A program made the translations under genes and the position numbers. Below, piece by piece: positions 5,702-13,220 of a stretch of 13,396 nt of DNA. The notes beneath the pieces are model-generated. The model worked only from the letters and a program-made list of their open reading frames with translations, searched no databases and was not told where the DNA came from. Source of the DNA: Roseilinea sp034431495 (GTDB taxonomy: Bacteria > Chloroflexota > Anaerolineae > J036 > Brachytrichaceae). The stretch lies in the NCBI GenBank assembly GCA_034431495.1, contig DAOUDB010000255.1, forward strand, positions 1 through 13,396, in the 5' to 3' direction. The number at the start of each line of letters is the position of its first letter. Position 1 is the stretch's first letter.

Positions 5702-6093
5702 ATGACAGGTCGAAGACAGACGCTGACGCCGGCCGAACAAGAAGAGATAGAGCAGCGCAAACAGACCGGTCTCTGCTTGCGTGAGATTGCCGCAGAGTTG
5801 GGTTGTTCATTCTACACAGTGCGCAAGCACTGGCGCAGGCGTCAAAACAAAGCACGCCACCCAAACGTGGTCGTCGCTCCACTGGAATATTGAGTGCCTA
5901 TCCGCCGGAGTGGGTGGAGCAAGCCCTTGCCATGAAAAAAGCGCATCCCTATTGGGGTGCGACCAGCGTACAGGAAGATATCCTGGCCTTTGCCCTGTTA
6001 CGCATTCGGACTCCGAAGCCGTTTCAACTGCCACTGCCTACTCCCTTGCAAGGGGTATGGTTTCATGAGACTTGGTACGGCACGAATTTATGA
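5702..6093 (+). pseudogene. Truncated, frameshifted transposase (helix-turn-helix part only)
   Basis: ATG 5702 has an excellent ribosome-binding site, TAAGGAGG at 5687-5694, 7 nt away. The first frame codes for a helix-turn-helix: L-T-P-A-E-Q-E-E-I ... L-R-E-I-A-A-E-L-G-C-S-F-Y-T-V-R-K-H-W-R-R-R, and stops at 5893. The continuation lies in the -1 frame from about 5840: P-P-K-R-G-R-R-S-T-G-I-L-S-A-Y-P-P-E-W-V-E-Q-A, then K-K-A-H-P-Y-W-G-A, the second helical domain of IS transposases. The -1 frame runs to 6093 without any DDE catalytic motif. No canonical X-XXY-YYZ slippery heptamer was found at the junction, so a disabling mutation is likelier than programmed frameshifting. The 63-residue first frame could still make a small DNA-binding protein able to bind the element ends. 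Confidence 0.75.
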
Positions 6094-6102
6094 GACTTTG
6101 CA
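6061..6102 (-). repeat. Right terminal inverted repeat of the IS remnant
   Basis: The reverse complement begins TGCAAAGTCTCATAAA, contains the core TTCGTGCC and ends TCTCATGAAA. The block TCTCAT occurs twice in this end (outer and inner), so the end also contains a direct repeat, possibly two transposase-binding sites. Confidence 0.75.
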
Positions 6103-6180
6103 TGCCGGCTTGCCCTCCCTCTGCGCGCAGATCGCTTTGCATACGATTCACGCCGCAGCGGGTTTCTGGCCCGGTCTGGA

Positions 6181-6186
6181 TACAAT
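6181..6186 (+). promoter_or_regulatory. Possible -10 box before the small membrane-protein genes
   Basis: TACAAT lies 56 nt before ATG 6243, outside the IS remnant. No matching -35 hexamer was seen at 16-19 bp. Its identity with the boxes before three other genes in this window is the only support. Confidence 0.28.
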
Positions 6187-6242
6187 CACTACAACGATGC
6201 GATGGCCCATGCTATCGCAGAACATGAAACGGGATACCGGCA

Positions 6243-6479
6243 ATGCGAACAGTGATCTTGATCGTCGTGGCGCTCGGGCTGATCCTGGTTGCTATCGGAC
6301 TGATCGCAATCCTTCGCGCGCGCATCGCGCAAGCGATGGAGCAGCGGCGCGTCGAGCGAGGCGACCCGGAGATCATCGAAGGCCGGGCGCGCGTGGTGGA
6401 GAAAGACGAGCGCGGGCCGTCGTCGGGCCGGCCACAAGACGACACAAACCGGACCGGTGATCGGCGTGACAGCGGATAA
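6243..6479 (+). CDS. Small single-pass membrane protein, 78 residues
   Basis: Function unknown. Residues 3-25 form one uninterrupted hydrophobic segment (T-V-I-L-I-V-V-A-L-G-L-I-L ...). A charged, probably cytoplasmic tail rich in Arg, Glu and Asp follows (E-Q-R-R-V-E-R-G-D-P-E-I-I-E-G), ending in a disordered Gly/Pro/Asp-rich stretch. The short Arg after the segment suggests N-out, C-in. The ribosome-binding site is weak. It is followed after 24 nt by another small membrane-protein gene, so the two may be co-transcribed. Confidence 0.55.
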   Translation: MRTVILIVVALGLILVAIGLIAILRARIAQAMEQRRVERGDPEIIEGRARVVEKDERGPSSGRPQDDTNRTGDRRDSG

Positions 6480-6503
6480 CCTGCGGCTTATCCTTTCCGC
6501 GCC

Positions 6504-6860
6504 ATGTCAACGCTTCAGGTCATCGCCATCTGGGCCTTGTTTGTGGTGGCCCTGCCCTGCGCCCTGGGCGCCCTGGTGGCGCTGCCTTTCTGGCTGAAAG
6601 GGCGCACGACAGCGGGCAACATTGCCGGCTCGACTGCTATTGGGCTGACAATCGTGCTGCTGATCTGGCGGCAGCTAGGCGCCTATTTCGAAGCGCAAGG
6701 ATTATGCGCCGGCGCGGGCTGCCCTGCCGCCGATGAGGCGGTGGTGGCATTCCTGGTCATGGCCGGCCTGGGCTGGCTCGACACGCTGATCCTGCTCATC
6801 CTCAGCGGGATTATCGAAGACCGCCGCAGACGCAGGCAGTTCGACCGCAGCCGGCTGTGA
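6504..6860 (+). CDS. Small integral membrane protein, 118 residues
   Basis: Function unknown. Three hydrophobic segments are evident: about 5-30 (V-I-A-I-W-A-L-F-V-V-A-L), 38-60 (A-G-N-I-A-G-S-T-A-I-G-L-T-I-V-L-L) and 80-105 (A-V-V-A-F-L-V-M-A-G-L-G-W-L-D-T-L). A short loop between the second and third holds two cysteines (L-C-A-G-A-G-C-P, about 67-74), and the C-terminus is strongly basic (D-R-R-R-R-R-Q). The positive tail suggests a cytoplasmic C-terminus. No Shine-Dalgarno motif was seen. It converges on the exporter operon with only 9 bp between the two stop codons, leaving no space for a separate intergenic terminator. Confidence 0.62.
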   Translation: MSTLQVIAIWALFVVALPCALGALVALPFWLKGRTTAGNIAGSTAIGLTIVLLIWRQLGAYFEAQGLCAGAGCPAADEAVVAFLVMAGLGWLDTLILLILSGIIEDRRRRRQFDRSRL

Positions 6861-6869
6861 CACCACGCG

Positions 6870-8060
6870 TCATTCGATTTGGATGTCCACTTGCCCAGTC
6901 ATACCTGGCAACAGCATGTTGTTCGTCGGATCGAGCGCAATCAGCACCGTGAAGAGGGCCGTGTCGCCCTGGACACCGGAAGACTGCGCCAACACCGCGC
7001 TGACGCGGCCTGTGAACACATCGTCATAGGCGCGCAGACGCACCGTCGCCGGCGCGCCAATCTGAATCTTCGAGACATCGCGCTCGGTCAGCTGGGTAGC
7101 CTGAAATTGCAGATCGGCCAGATTCACCAGCGTGAAAGCGACGCCGGCAGCGCGACTGCCCGGCGCAACGTGCGCCTGCTGAACGACACAATCGCACGGC
7201 GCAAGCAGCTTTGCCTTTGCCAGATTATCCTGCGCGCGCTTCAATGCGGCGCGGGCCTGGTCATACTGCGCCTGATCGATTTTCTGTTGCGCTTCGGACA
7301 CGCCGGCCTGCAACGAGGCAAGTCGCGCCTGCGCCGAAGCTACCGACGCATACGCCTGCGCCAGCGCGCTGCTCGAAACCGGCTCCAACAGCGCTTCATG
7401 GCTGTTTTTGGCCGCCAGCCAGCTCTCGTAAGCATTTCCCAGCGACGCTTCTGCCGATTGGCAGCGCGTGGACTGCGCGTTGCCGCCACAGGCAATATCG
7501 CGCGCTGCTTTTGAAGACAGATAGCGCAACCAGGCCGCGTCGAGGTTATTCTGGCTGCGCGCCAATTCCGTCGAGCTAACTCCGGCTTTGACGGCGTTAT
7601 AGCTGGCATTGGCAGAATTGAGCGCCGCCTGAGCCGCGGCAATCTCTGCGTCGTCGGCTGACACGCTCTGCTGATCGATAGTCGCTTCCAACAAGTCGAG
7701 CGAGAGTTGAGCGTCAACAACGGCGTCTTGCAGCGCCGTGTCCTCTACCTCCGCCAGCAGGTCGCCTTTCTTCACCACTTGTCCAGGCGAGACATACACG
7801 GCCGCCACTTTGCCGCTGGTTTCGAAACTCAGCGTGATGGCCGGCGTTCCCAGCGCCAGTGCCCCCTCGACCGACACCAGATTGCGCGTCACCACGGCGC
7901 GCGTAGGCAGCGCCGTAGGCGCAGCAAAGGCTCGCATCGGATTTTGGGCTTGAGACGGCGCGGCCTGTTGCGACGACTCGCCCGACGAACAGGCAGTCAA
8001 CAAAGTCAACAATGCCGCGGCCAACCCTCTCGCTTGTGAATGCAACAGAGATTCCCTCAT
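6870..8060 (-). CDS. HlyD/MacA-type lipoprotein adaptor of an ABC exporter, second copy
   Basis: A 396-residue lipoprotein with a signal peptide and lipobox L21-T-A-C24. The order is that of a membrane-fusion adaptor: beta-barrel entry (V-S-V-E-G-A-L, 62-68); first lipoyl half (G-K-V-A-A-V-Y-V-S-P-G-Q-V-V-K-K-G, 83-99); a long Ala/Gln/Ser-rich helical hairpin (about 105-285); second lipoyl half (L-L-A-P-C-D-C-V-V-Q, 285-294); beta-barrel and membrane-proximal domains with P-G-M-T-G-Q near the end. Two cysteines sit at the hairpin tip (C191, C200) and two in the lipoyl half (C289, C291). It begins 1 nt after the stop of its paralogue, so translation is probably coupled. It should bridge the FtsX permease to the cell envelope; the cargo is unknown. 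Confidence 0.86.
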   Translation of the reverse strand: MRESLLHSQARGLAAALLTLLTACSSGESSQQAAPSQAQNPMRAFAAPTALPTRAVVTRNLVSVEGALALGTPAITLSFETSGKVAAVYVSPGQVVKKGDLLAEVEDTALQDAVVDAQLSLDLLEATIDQQSVSADDAEIAAAQAALNSANASYNAVKAGVSSTELARSQNNLDAAWLRYLSSKAARDIACGGNAQSTRCQSAEASLGNAYESWLAAKNSHEALLEPVSSSALAQAYASVASAQARLASLQAGVSEAQQKIDQAQYDQARAALKRAQDNLAKAKLLAPCDCVVQQAHVAPGSRAAGVAFTLVNLADLQFQATQLTERDVSKIQIGAPATVRLRAYDDVFTGRVSAVLAQSSGVQGDTALFTVLIALDPTNNMLLPGMTGQVDIQIE

Positions 8061-8061
8061 G

Positions 8062-9273
8062 TCAATCCATGCTGATCTCGGCCTGGCCGGTCATGCCGGG
8101 CCGCAATATCGCATCTACCGCATCGAGTTCGATCAACGCGGTGTACAAGGCTGCCGTACCCTGAACGCCGGAAGAGAGCGGCAGAACAGCAACCACCCGC
8201 CCGCTGAACGATTGGTCATACGCCTTCAGCCGGATAGCGGCCTGCTGTCCTGCGCGCAACTTCACCACATCGCGTTCGGTCAGATTGGTTGTCTGAAACT
8301 TCACGCGCGACAGATCGAGCAGAGTGACGCTGCCGTTTGCGGCATCCGCGCCGACGCTGAGCGAAACAGCCTGCACGACACAGTCGCACGGAGACACTAA
8401 CCGGGCAGCGGCCAGATTGCGCTCGGCGCGTTCGACGCTCAGTTGAGCCTGTCGCAGTTGCAAATCAAACACGCGCCGCTGGGCTTCGCTGACGCCCCCC
8501 TCCAGCGCGGCCAGATTGGCTTTGGCTTGCAGTACGCTGGACCACGCTTTGGTCAAGTCGTTCTGCGAGGCCGGCTGTTGCGCCTGCACGTATTGCTGAT
8601 AGGCCGTGTCCACACTCAACTCGGCGGCCCGCACGTTCAACTGCGCCTGCTCGCAGGTGTTTTCTTTTCGCCCGCACACTTCATCGCGGTTGAGCTGCGC
8701 AGAATACAGCGAGTTTTTGGCTTGATTCCAGTTGCGCAGCGCCGCCTCCACATCGTGCGCCGAGGCGCCCTGCTTGAGCGCGTTGTACGCGGCATACGCC
8801 GAGTTCAACGCAGCTTTGGCGCTGGCAATGTCGCCGGCAGAAGCCGGCGCCAGGCTTTTCTCGATCTGGAGCTGCTTCAGCGTCAACGCTTCGCGCGCCG
8901 ATTGCAGCGCATTTTCCAGATCAGCAGCGTCCAGTTCGGCCAGCACCTGACCCTTGCGCACCGACTGGCCGGGCGACACATACACTGCCGTCACACGCCC
9001 GGCGGCATCGAAGGCCGCTGACACCAGCGGGGCATCCAGCGCCAGAACACCTTCGACCGCCACGCGCACACCGGCTGACACGGCGCGCGTTGGCAATGCT
9101 GTGGGAACAGCGCGCCCCGTTGCGCGATCGCGCGCTGCCCGCATCTGATTGGCCTCGGTCGCGCTCGTCTGGGCCGGCGCGCTCACAGGCGCGGCGTCAC
9201 CCTGGCAGGCCGCCAGCGCCAGACTCGCCGCCAGCATGCACACAAGCGCGATTTCGTTGGTTTGCCTCTTCAC
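8062..9273 (-). CDS. HlyD/MacA-type lipoprotein adaptor of an ABC exporter, first copy
   Basis: A 403-residue paralogue of the adjacent gene with the same layout. It has a signal peptide with lipobox L20-A-A-C23, first lipoyl half (G-R-V-T-A-V-Y-V-S-P-G-Q-S-V-R-K-G, 92-108), helical hairpin (about 115-290), second lipoyl half (V-S-P-C-D-C-V-V-Q, 293-301), and a C-terminal membrane-proximal domain ending R-P-G-M-T-G-Q-A-E-I. Cysteines C200 and C207 lie at the hairpin tip and C296 and C298 in the lipoyl half, parallel to the other copy. The start is GTG 9273, supported by GGAGG (9285-9281) 7 nt upstream; a nearby ATG is out of frame. It follows the permease gene with a 53-nt gap. Duplication followed by divergence is inferred from side-by-side similarity over the whole length. 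Confidence 0.87.
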   Translation of the reverse strand: MKRQTNEIALVCMLAASLALAACQGDAAPVSAPAQTSATEANQMRAARDRATGRAVPTALPTRAVSAGVRVAVEGVLALDAPLVSAAFDAAGRVTAVYVSPGQSVRKGQVLAELDAADLENALQSAREALTLKQLQIEKSLAPASAGDIASAKAALNSAYAAYNALKQGASAHDVEAALRNWNQAKNSLYSAQLNRDEVCGRKENTCEQAQLNVRAAELSVDTAYQQYVQAQQPASQNDLTKAWSSVLQAKANLAALEGGVSEAQRRVFDLQLRQAQLSVERAERNLAAARLVSPCDCVVQAVSLSVGADAANGSVTLLDLSRVKFQTTNLTERDVVKLRAGQQAAIRLKAYDQSFSGRVVAVLPLSSGVQGTAALYTALIELDAVDAILRPGMTGQAEISMD

Positions 9274-9326
9274 TCATTTGCCTCCATGCAACACCTTTGA
9301 TTTGGGCATTTCGATCATGGATTGGG

Positions 9327-12300
9327 TTATCGTTCGCGCAGGATCGTGACGGCCTTCTGGCGGATGACCGGCTGGGTCGCCAACGCACCGCTGAAGACGG
9401 CGGCCAGGCACACCAGCATGACAATCAGGCCGGCGGTACTGAAATCAAAGGCCAGCAACAGCGGCTGATCGCTTTGAATACGCTGGGCAACGACGAAAAC
9501 ATAGCCCAGCAGTGTGCCAGCCAGGATGCCGGCCAGACCGGCTGCCAGCGTCGTGATGACCGCCTCGCCGATAAATGCGCCGCGCAACACCCCTTTGGCC
9601 GAGCCGATCGCTTTCAACATGCCGATCTCCAGCCGGCGGGCATTGACAGCGGTATACATCACCGCCGTCACGCCGAAGATGGCTGTGACCATCGACAAGA
9701 GTGTGAGCAGCACGATGAAGACACGCCCCTGTTGCAATTGCGCGCGCGCCTGGGCCACCTGTTCCGACGTGGCAGTCACGCTCATGCTGTTCGCGCTGCT
9801 CAGGTATTGGCGCAACTCGCGCAGCACACTTGTCTCGCTGACGCCGGGTTGAAGCGTCGCAAACAAGCGGGTCAGCACCGGCTTGTCTGGATCGTATGGC
9901 CCATTGGCCGGGTCGTTGGCCAGATCGCGGTAGGTGTCGAGATGAATGAAGACGCCGCTGCCGTTGGCGTCGCTGCTGTTGCGGGAAAAGTAGTTGCTGA
10001 AGCCAGGCGCGCGCGCCAGCACACCGACGATCGTCAATAGACGAACGTGATCGACGCCCTTGCCGACGACCCGCAATGGATCTCCGACATGTAAATCGAG
10101 CGCCGCCCTCAACCCTTCCGAGATGATCGCAGCGTCGGGGTCTGTGAGGATGCGCGTGAGCGCCGCAGCGTCGCCTTCTGTCCAGCCAAACAGATCGGGG
10201 TACAAGACTGTGTTCAAGTCGCCGCCGATGCCGATCAAGTTGACACGCGCTGTGCGCAGTGAAATCTGATCGCCCACCGTCATGTCGGACAGATTGGCGG
10301 CCACGCCGACGACCGTTTGCAGGCCGGGCTGGCCGACCACAGCCGACACATCGTCATCGCTCAACTCGGTTTCTTCGCGGCCAAAGCGCCGAAAGACCGG
10401 GAAGCCGCCCATCGACACGCTGGCCTGCGCCACCACAGGCGCACCGTTGCTGAAACGGGAATCGGTTTCAAGATTGGCGTCTTGCAACGCCAGTTGGGTC
10501 GCCAGCAGACACGGCAGCACGCCGCTCATCACCACCATCAGCGAGATCAGCGCGTTGCGCCCCTTGCCACGCAGGGCGTAGCGCCCGGCAAAGAAGGCGG
10601 CCCTGGCGTTCAGCGCCTGATAAAGCGCAATCAGCACACGCTCCAGGGGGGTGGTCAGAAAATAGAACAGCAGGGCGATGCCGACCACCATGAGCAATAG
10701 GGCGCTGAATTGCAGCACCACCTGGCCGGTGAAATTGCCGCGCGTGAAGATGGTGGGCAGGGCAATCAGAATGACCGCGCTGAAGGCCAGTAGCACCATG
10801 CCGGCGATCAACAGACCGCCGTCAGCGCGGCGCTCGCGCAAACGGGCCAGGTCTTCCAGCGTGGGTTGATCGGCGGCAGCCGGATTCAGCACCACCATGA
10901 CTTTGGTGGAAGCCGCAGCGCGGGCCGGGCTGATGGTCGCCAGCGCCAGCACGGCGGCAGTGATGGCGGTGGGAATCAAGGCGGTCTGAAGCGTCCACTC
11001 GGCGCGCACACCGGCCGGCAAGTTCAGATTCGCCAGCACAATCGGTACGATCAGATAGTCGTTGATTGCGCGCCCCAGCAACAAACCCAGGACGACGCTC
11101 ACCGCCCCCAGCACAAACACCTCGACGATCACGATCTGAAAGAGGCGCGCGCGCGGCGAGCCGATCACGCGCAACACGGCCAGATCATGTTGCTGTTCAG
11201 CCACCGTCGTTGTCATCAGCGCATTGACCATCAGGCCGATGATGCCCATGCTGAGGATGCCATAGAGGGTGATGAAGATCTGGGTGAAGACATAGGCCTG
11301 CGACGCATTTTCAAGATTGGTGTACTTTGGCAGGCTAACCTCGTAATCGGCGCCCAGGGCGGACTGGATGGCGGCGCGCACTTGTTCGCCGACCGCGCGC
11401 GCCTGCGTCACCGTGGCGCGCGCATCAGTTGACGCTTTGTTGGACGCCTGCCACACCAGCAGCAATTGGTTAGCCCGTCCGCTCTGACCAAGCCAGGCTT
11501 GCGCATCGGTCAGGTTCATCACCGCCGGGTTGCTCACCCCATTGCCCAGGCCGGTCAGTGTGCCGAAACCGGCCACAAGAAACACCGCTTCGACGCGCGG
11601 CGCACTGACGCCGGTAACGGCTGGCTTGCCCGCTTCGCGTGGAGCCGGGATGGCATAGGACAACACAATCTCATCCCCCACGCGCACACCCAGATTGCCT
11701 GCTGTGGTGCTGTCCAGAAAGATCTGGCCGGTTTGCGGCGGATAGACTCCGAACAGATTTTGGTTAAAAGCCATGCGGCGGCTGCCGGTCTCCGACATCG
11801 CTGCGTCAGGCGGCGCGCCGTCACCGGGAAATCCACCAGCGGGCGGTCTTCCGCCCGCCGGTCCTCCGCCGGCAGGTGGTGACATGCCTCGCGCAGCGCC
11901 GCCCCTGGTGCCACCGCCAATCCGAATACCGGCGACGGACACGCCACCGCTTGCCTGCGCGGTGTTCTGTTCGATCGAAACCAGACTGTCGGTGGCGAAG
12001 TCGACGGCCACGACGGTCAACGCTTCGCCTTGTATAGCGCCTGCCTTGCGCGCCTCCACACCGACCTGAATACGCGGATGTAGGGCGGCGGTCTCCTGAT
12101 AGGCTGATGCAGACAACGTGGCCACATCGTCAATGGGGAAGAAGGTTGAGTCGGCAAGATCGCTGCGCGTGATGCGCAGGTCAAAGCCGCCAGTCTGACT
12201 GCCCAGTAACTGCAGGCTGAACTGAGCCTGCGTGTCCACCAACGCCAGCAACGCGCCCACCAGGGCCACGCCAACGGTCAAGGCGAGCACAATGACGAAC

Positions 12301-12350
12301 GCGCGCAACTTGCGGCGTTTGAGCGAGTTCAACACGTATCGAAAACTCAT
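9327..12350 (-). CDS. ABC exporter permease with two FtsX domains (MacB/YknZ superfamily)
   Basis: A 1007-residue permease. TM1 is at 16-38, then a large external domain (about 40-350). The first FtsX unit has TMs near 352-380, 403-428 and 455-475, with cytoplasmic A-V-L-R-V-I-G-S-P-R (391-400). Two central TMs lie near 512-532 and 546-566, and TM7 near 599-620, followed by a second external domain. The second FtsX unit has TMs near 877-900, 926-952 and 972-992, with the parallel motif G-M-L-K-A-I-G-S-A-K. Ten TMs in this arrangement are typical of type VII (mechanotransmission) exporters. Residues 144-182 are an unusual Gly/Pro-rich insert in the first external domain. ATG 12350 is preferred over GTG 12362 because AGGTGG (12364-12359) is 8 nt away. 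The start lies 4 nt after the ATPase stop. Confidence 0.9.
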   Translation of the reverse strand: MSFRYVLNSLKRRKLRAFVIVLALTVGVALVGALLALVDTQAQFSLQLLGSQTGGFDLRITRSDLADSTFFPIDDVATLSASAYQETAALHPRIQVGVEARKAGAIQGEALTVVAVDFATDSLVSIEQNTAQASGGVSVAGIRIGGGTRGGAARGMSPPAGGGPAGGRPPAGGFPGDGAPPDAAMSETGSRRMAFNQNLFGVYPPQTGQIFLDSTTAGNLGVRVGDEIVLSYAIPAPREAGKPAVTGVSAPRVEAVFLVAGFGTLTGLGNGVSNPAVMNLTDAQAWLGQSGRANQLLLVWQASNKASTDARATVTQARAVGEQVRAAIQSALGADYEVSLPKYTNLENASQAYVFTQIFITLYGILSMGIIGLMVNALMTTTVAEQQHDLAVLRVIGSPRARLFQIVIVEVFVLGAVSVVLGLLLGRAINDYLIVPIVLANLNLPAGVRAEWTLQTALIPTAITAAVLALATISPARAAASTKVMVVLNPAAADQPTLEDLARLRERRADGGLLIAGMVLLAFSAVILIALPTIFTRGNFTGQVVLQFSALLLMVVGIALLFYFLTTPLERVLIALYQALNARAAFFAGRYALRGKGRNALISLMVVMSGVLPCLLATQLALQDANLETDSRFSNGAPVVAQASVSMGGFPVFRRFGREETELSDDDVSAVVGQPGLQTVVGVAANLSDMTVGDQISLRTARVNLIGIGGDLNTVLYPDLFGWTEGDAAALTRILTDPDAAIISEGLRAALDLHVGDPLRVVGKGVDHVRLLTIVGVLARAPGFSNYFSRNSSDANGSGVFIHLDTYRDLANDPANGPYDPDKPVLTRLFATLQPGVSETSVLRELRQYLSSANSMSVTATSEQVAQARAQLQQGRVFIVLLTLLSMVTAIFGVTAVMYTAVNARRLEIGMLKAIGSAKGVLRGAFIGEAVITTLAAGLAGILAGTLLGYVFVVAQRIQSDQPLLLAFDFSTAGLIVMLVCLAAVFSGALATQPVIRQKAVTILRER
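11839..11858. repeat. Perfect inverted repeat inside the permease gene
   Basis: Two 8-bp arms, GCGGGCGG and CCGCCCGC, flank a TCTT loop, with no T run after it. It lies within the codons for the Gly/Pro-rich insert and is followed by further CCGCCGG-type repeats. It is best read as a product of the low-complexity coding sequence; an effect on mRNA structure is possible. Confidence 0.5.
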
Positions 12351-12354
12351 CGGG

Positions 12355-13170
12355 TCACCCACCTGTCAACGCGCCGGCTGTTTCCACAGGTGATGCAGCA
12401 ATGGGCGCCGACTGCGCATCTTCCAGCCGGCCATCGCGCATGAGAATGACACGATGGGCAAATTTGCTCATGCGCGGGTCGTGCGTCACAAAGACGACGG
12501 TGGCGCCGCGCTCGCGGTTGATCTGGGCGAGCAGTTCCATGATCTCGTAAGCCGTCTGGGTGTCCAGATCGCCGGTCATTTCATCGCCGATGATGAGGGG
12601 GGGATCGTGGGCGAGGGCGCGCGCAATAGCGACACGCTGCTGCTGGCCGCCTGAAAGCTCGCTGGGATAGTGCCCCATGCGATCGCCGAGGCCCACAGTG
12701 CGCAGCAACAACTGGGCGCGTTTGACATCACGCCGGCCATTCAAGACCATCGGCACCATCACGTTCTCCAGCGCGGTGAAGTTGCTGAGCAGGTTGAAGT
12801 TCTGAAAGACAAAGCCCATCTTGCGCAGACGCAACTGGGCCAGCTTTTCTTCGCTCAGTGCGACGACATTCTCGCCATCCACGATGACATGGCCGCGGCT
12901 GGGTGTATCAAGCCCACCCACAATGTTGAGCAGGGTGGTCTTGCCGCTGCCGCTGGGACCCATCAGACACAGAATCTCACCGCGCCGCACGGACAGCGAC
13001 ACGCCGCGAAGTGCCGGCACCGCCTCCTTGCCCATGATGAAGCTTTTGTGCACGTCTTCGATCCGCACGATAGCGTCCGAATCGGTCGCGCGGCCATTGC
13101 CACTGAGATTACTCTCAGCGGCAGCCGCCGCATCCCCCGGCTTTGTGGAGTTGTTTTTTCGATGGAACAT
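12355..13170 (-). CDS. ABC exporter ATPase (MacB/LolD/YknY type)
   Basis: A 271-residue nucleotide-binding protein that powers the adjacent permease. Motifs in order: Walker A G71-P-S-G-S-G-K-T-T79, Q-loop Q123 in F-V-F-Q-N-F-N-L-L, signature L-S-G-G-Q (172-176), Walker B with D196-E197, D-loop L-D (202-203), H-loop H230 in V-T-H-D. F-Q-N-F-N-L-L and the overall length are typical of the MacB/LolD class. Walker B reads I-I-G-D-E-M-T-G-D-L-D, where the class nearly always has A-D-E-P-T-G-N-L-D. The start is ATG 13170: homology begins about 35 residues later, and the upstream open frame (to 13377) shows no family resemblance and covers the putative promoter. A poly-Ala, Asn/Ser-rich leader (1-34) precedes the domain. 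No good ribosome-binding site was seen. It is the first gene of the operon. Confidence 0.9.
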   Translation of the reverse strand: MFHRKNNSTKPGDAAAAAESNLSGNGRATDSDAIVRIEDVHKSFIMGKEAVPALRGVSLSVRRGEILCLMGPSGSGKTTLLNIVGGLDTPSRGHVIVDGENVVALSEEKLAQLRLRKMGFVFQNFNLLSNFTALENVMVPMVLNGRRDVKRAQLLLRTVGLGDRMGHYPSELSGGQQQRVAIARALAHDPPLIIGDEMTGDLDTQTAYEIMELLAQINRERGATVVFVTHDPRMSKFAHRVILMRDGRLEDAQSAPIAASPVETAGALTGG

Positions 13171-13220
13171 ATGAACCACGTATTCGTTGCGCGCATACCA
13201 CCCAGGCTGCGCCCCAGATG

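Larger units (their letters stand above)
5616..6102 (+). mobile_element. Insertion sequence remnant, 487 bp, possibly IS481-like
   Basis: Bounded by imperfect terminal inverted repeats (5616-5655 and 6061-6102) that match in 31 of 42 aligned columns and have TG...CA outer ends. Inside is only a broken N-terminal transposase segment. The catalytic DDE domain is missing, so the element is internally deleted and cannot move by itself. No target-site duplication was recognised in the flanks, consistent with an old insertion. The left end lies 13 bp after the ssnA stop, so the original ssnA terminator region may have been displaced. The IS481 assignment rests on the TG/CA ends and the helix-turn-helix type and is tentative. 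Confidence 0.72.

Noticed and set aside
5702..5893. Stand-alone transcriptional regulator
   Set aside because: The second transposase domain follows in the -1 frame and both lie between terminal inverted repeats, so it is transposase debris, though the short product might still bind DNA.
9090..10040. A 316-codon plus-strand frame over the permease and adaptor genes
   Set aside because: The composition (Gln, His, Arg, Ala) is typical of a shadow frame; the minus strand encodes clear transporter proteins there.
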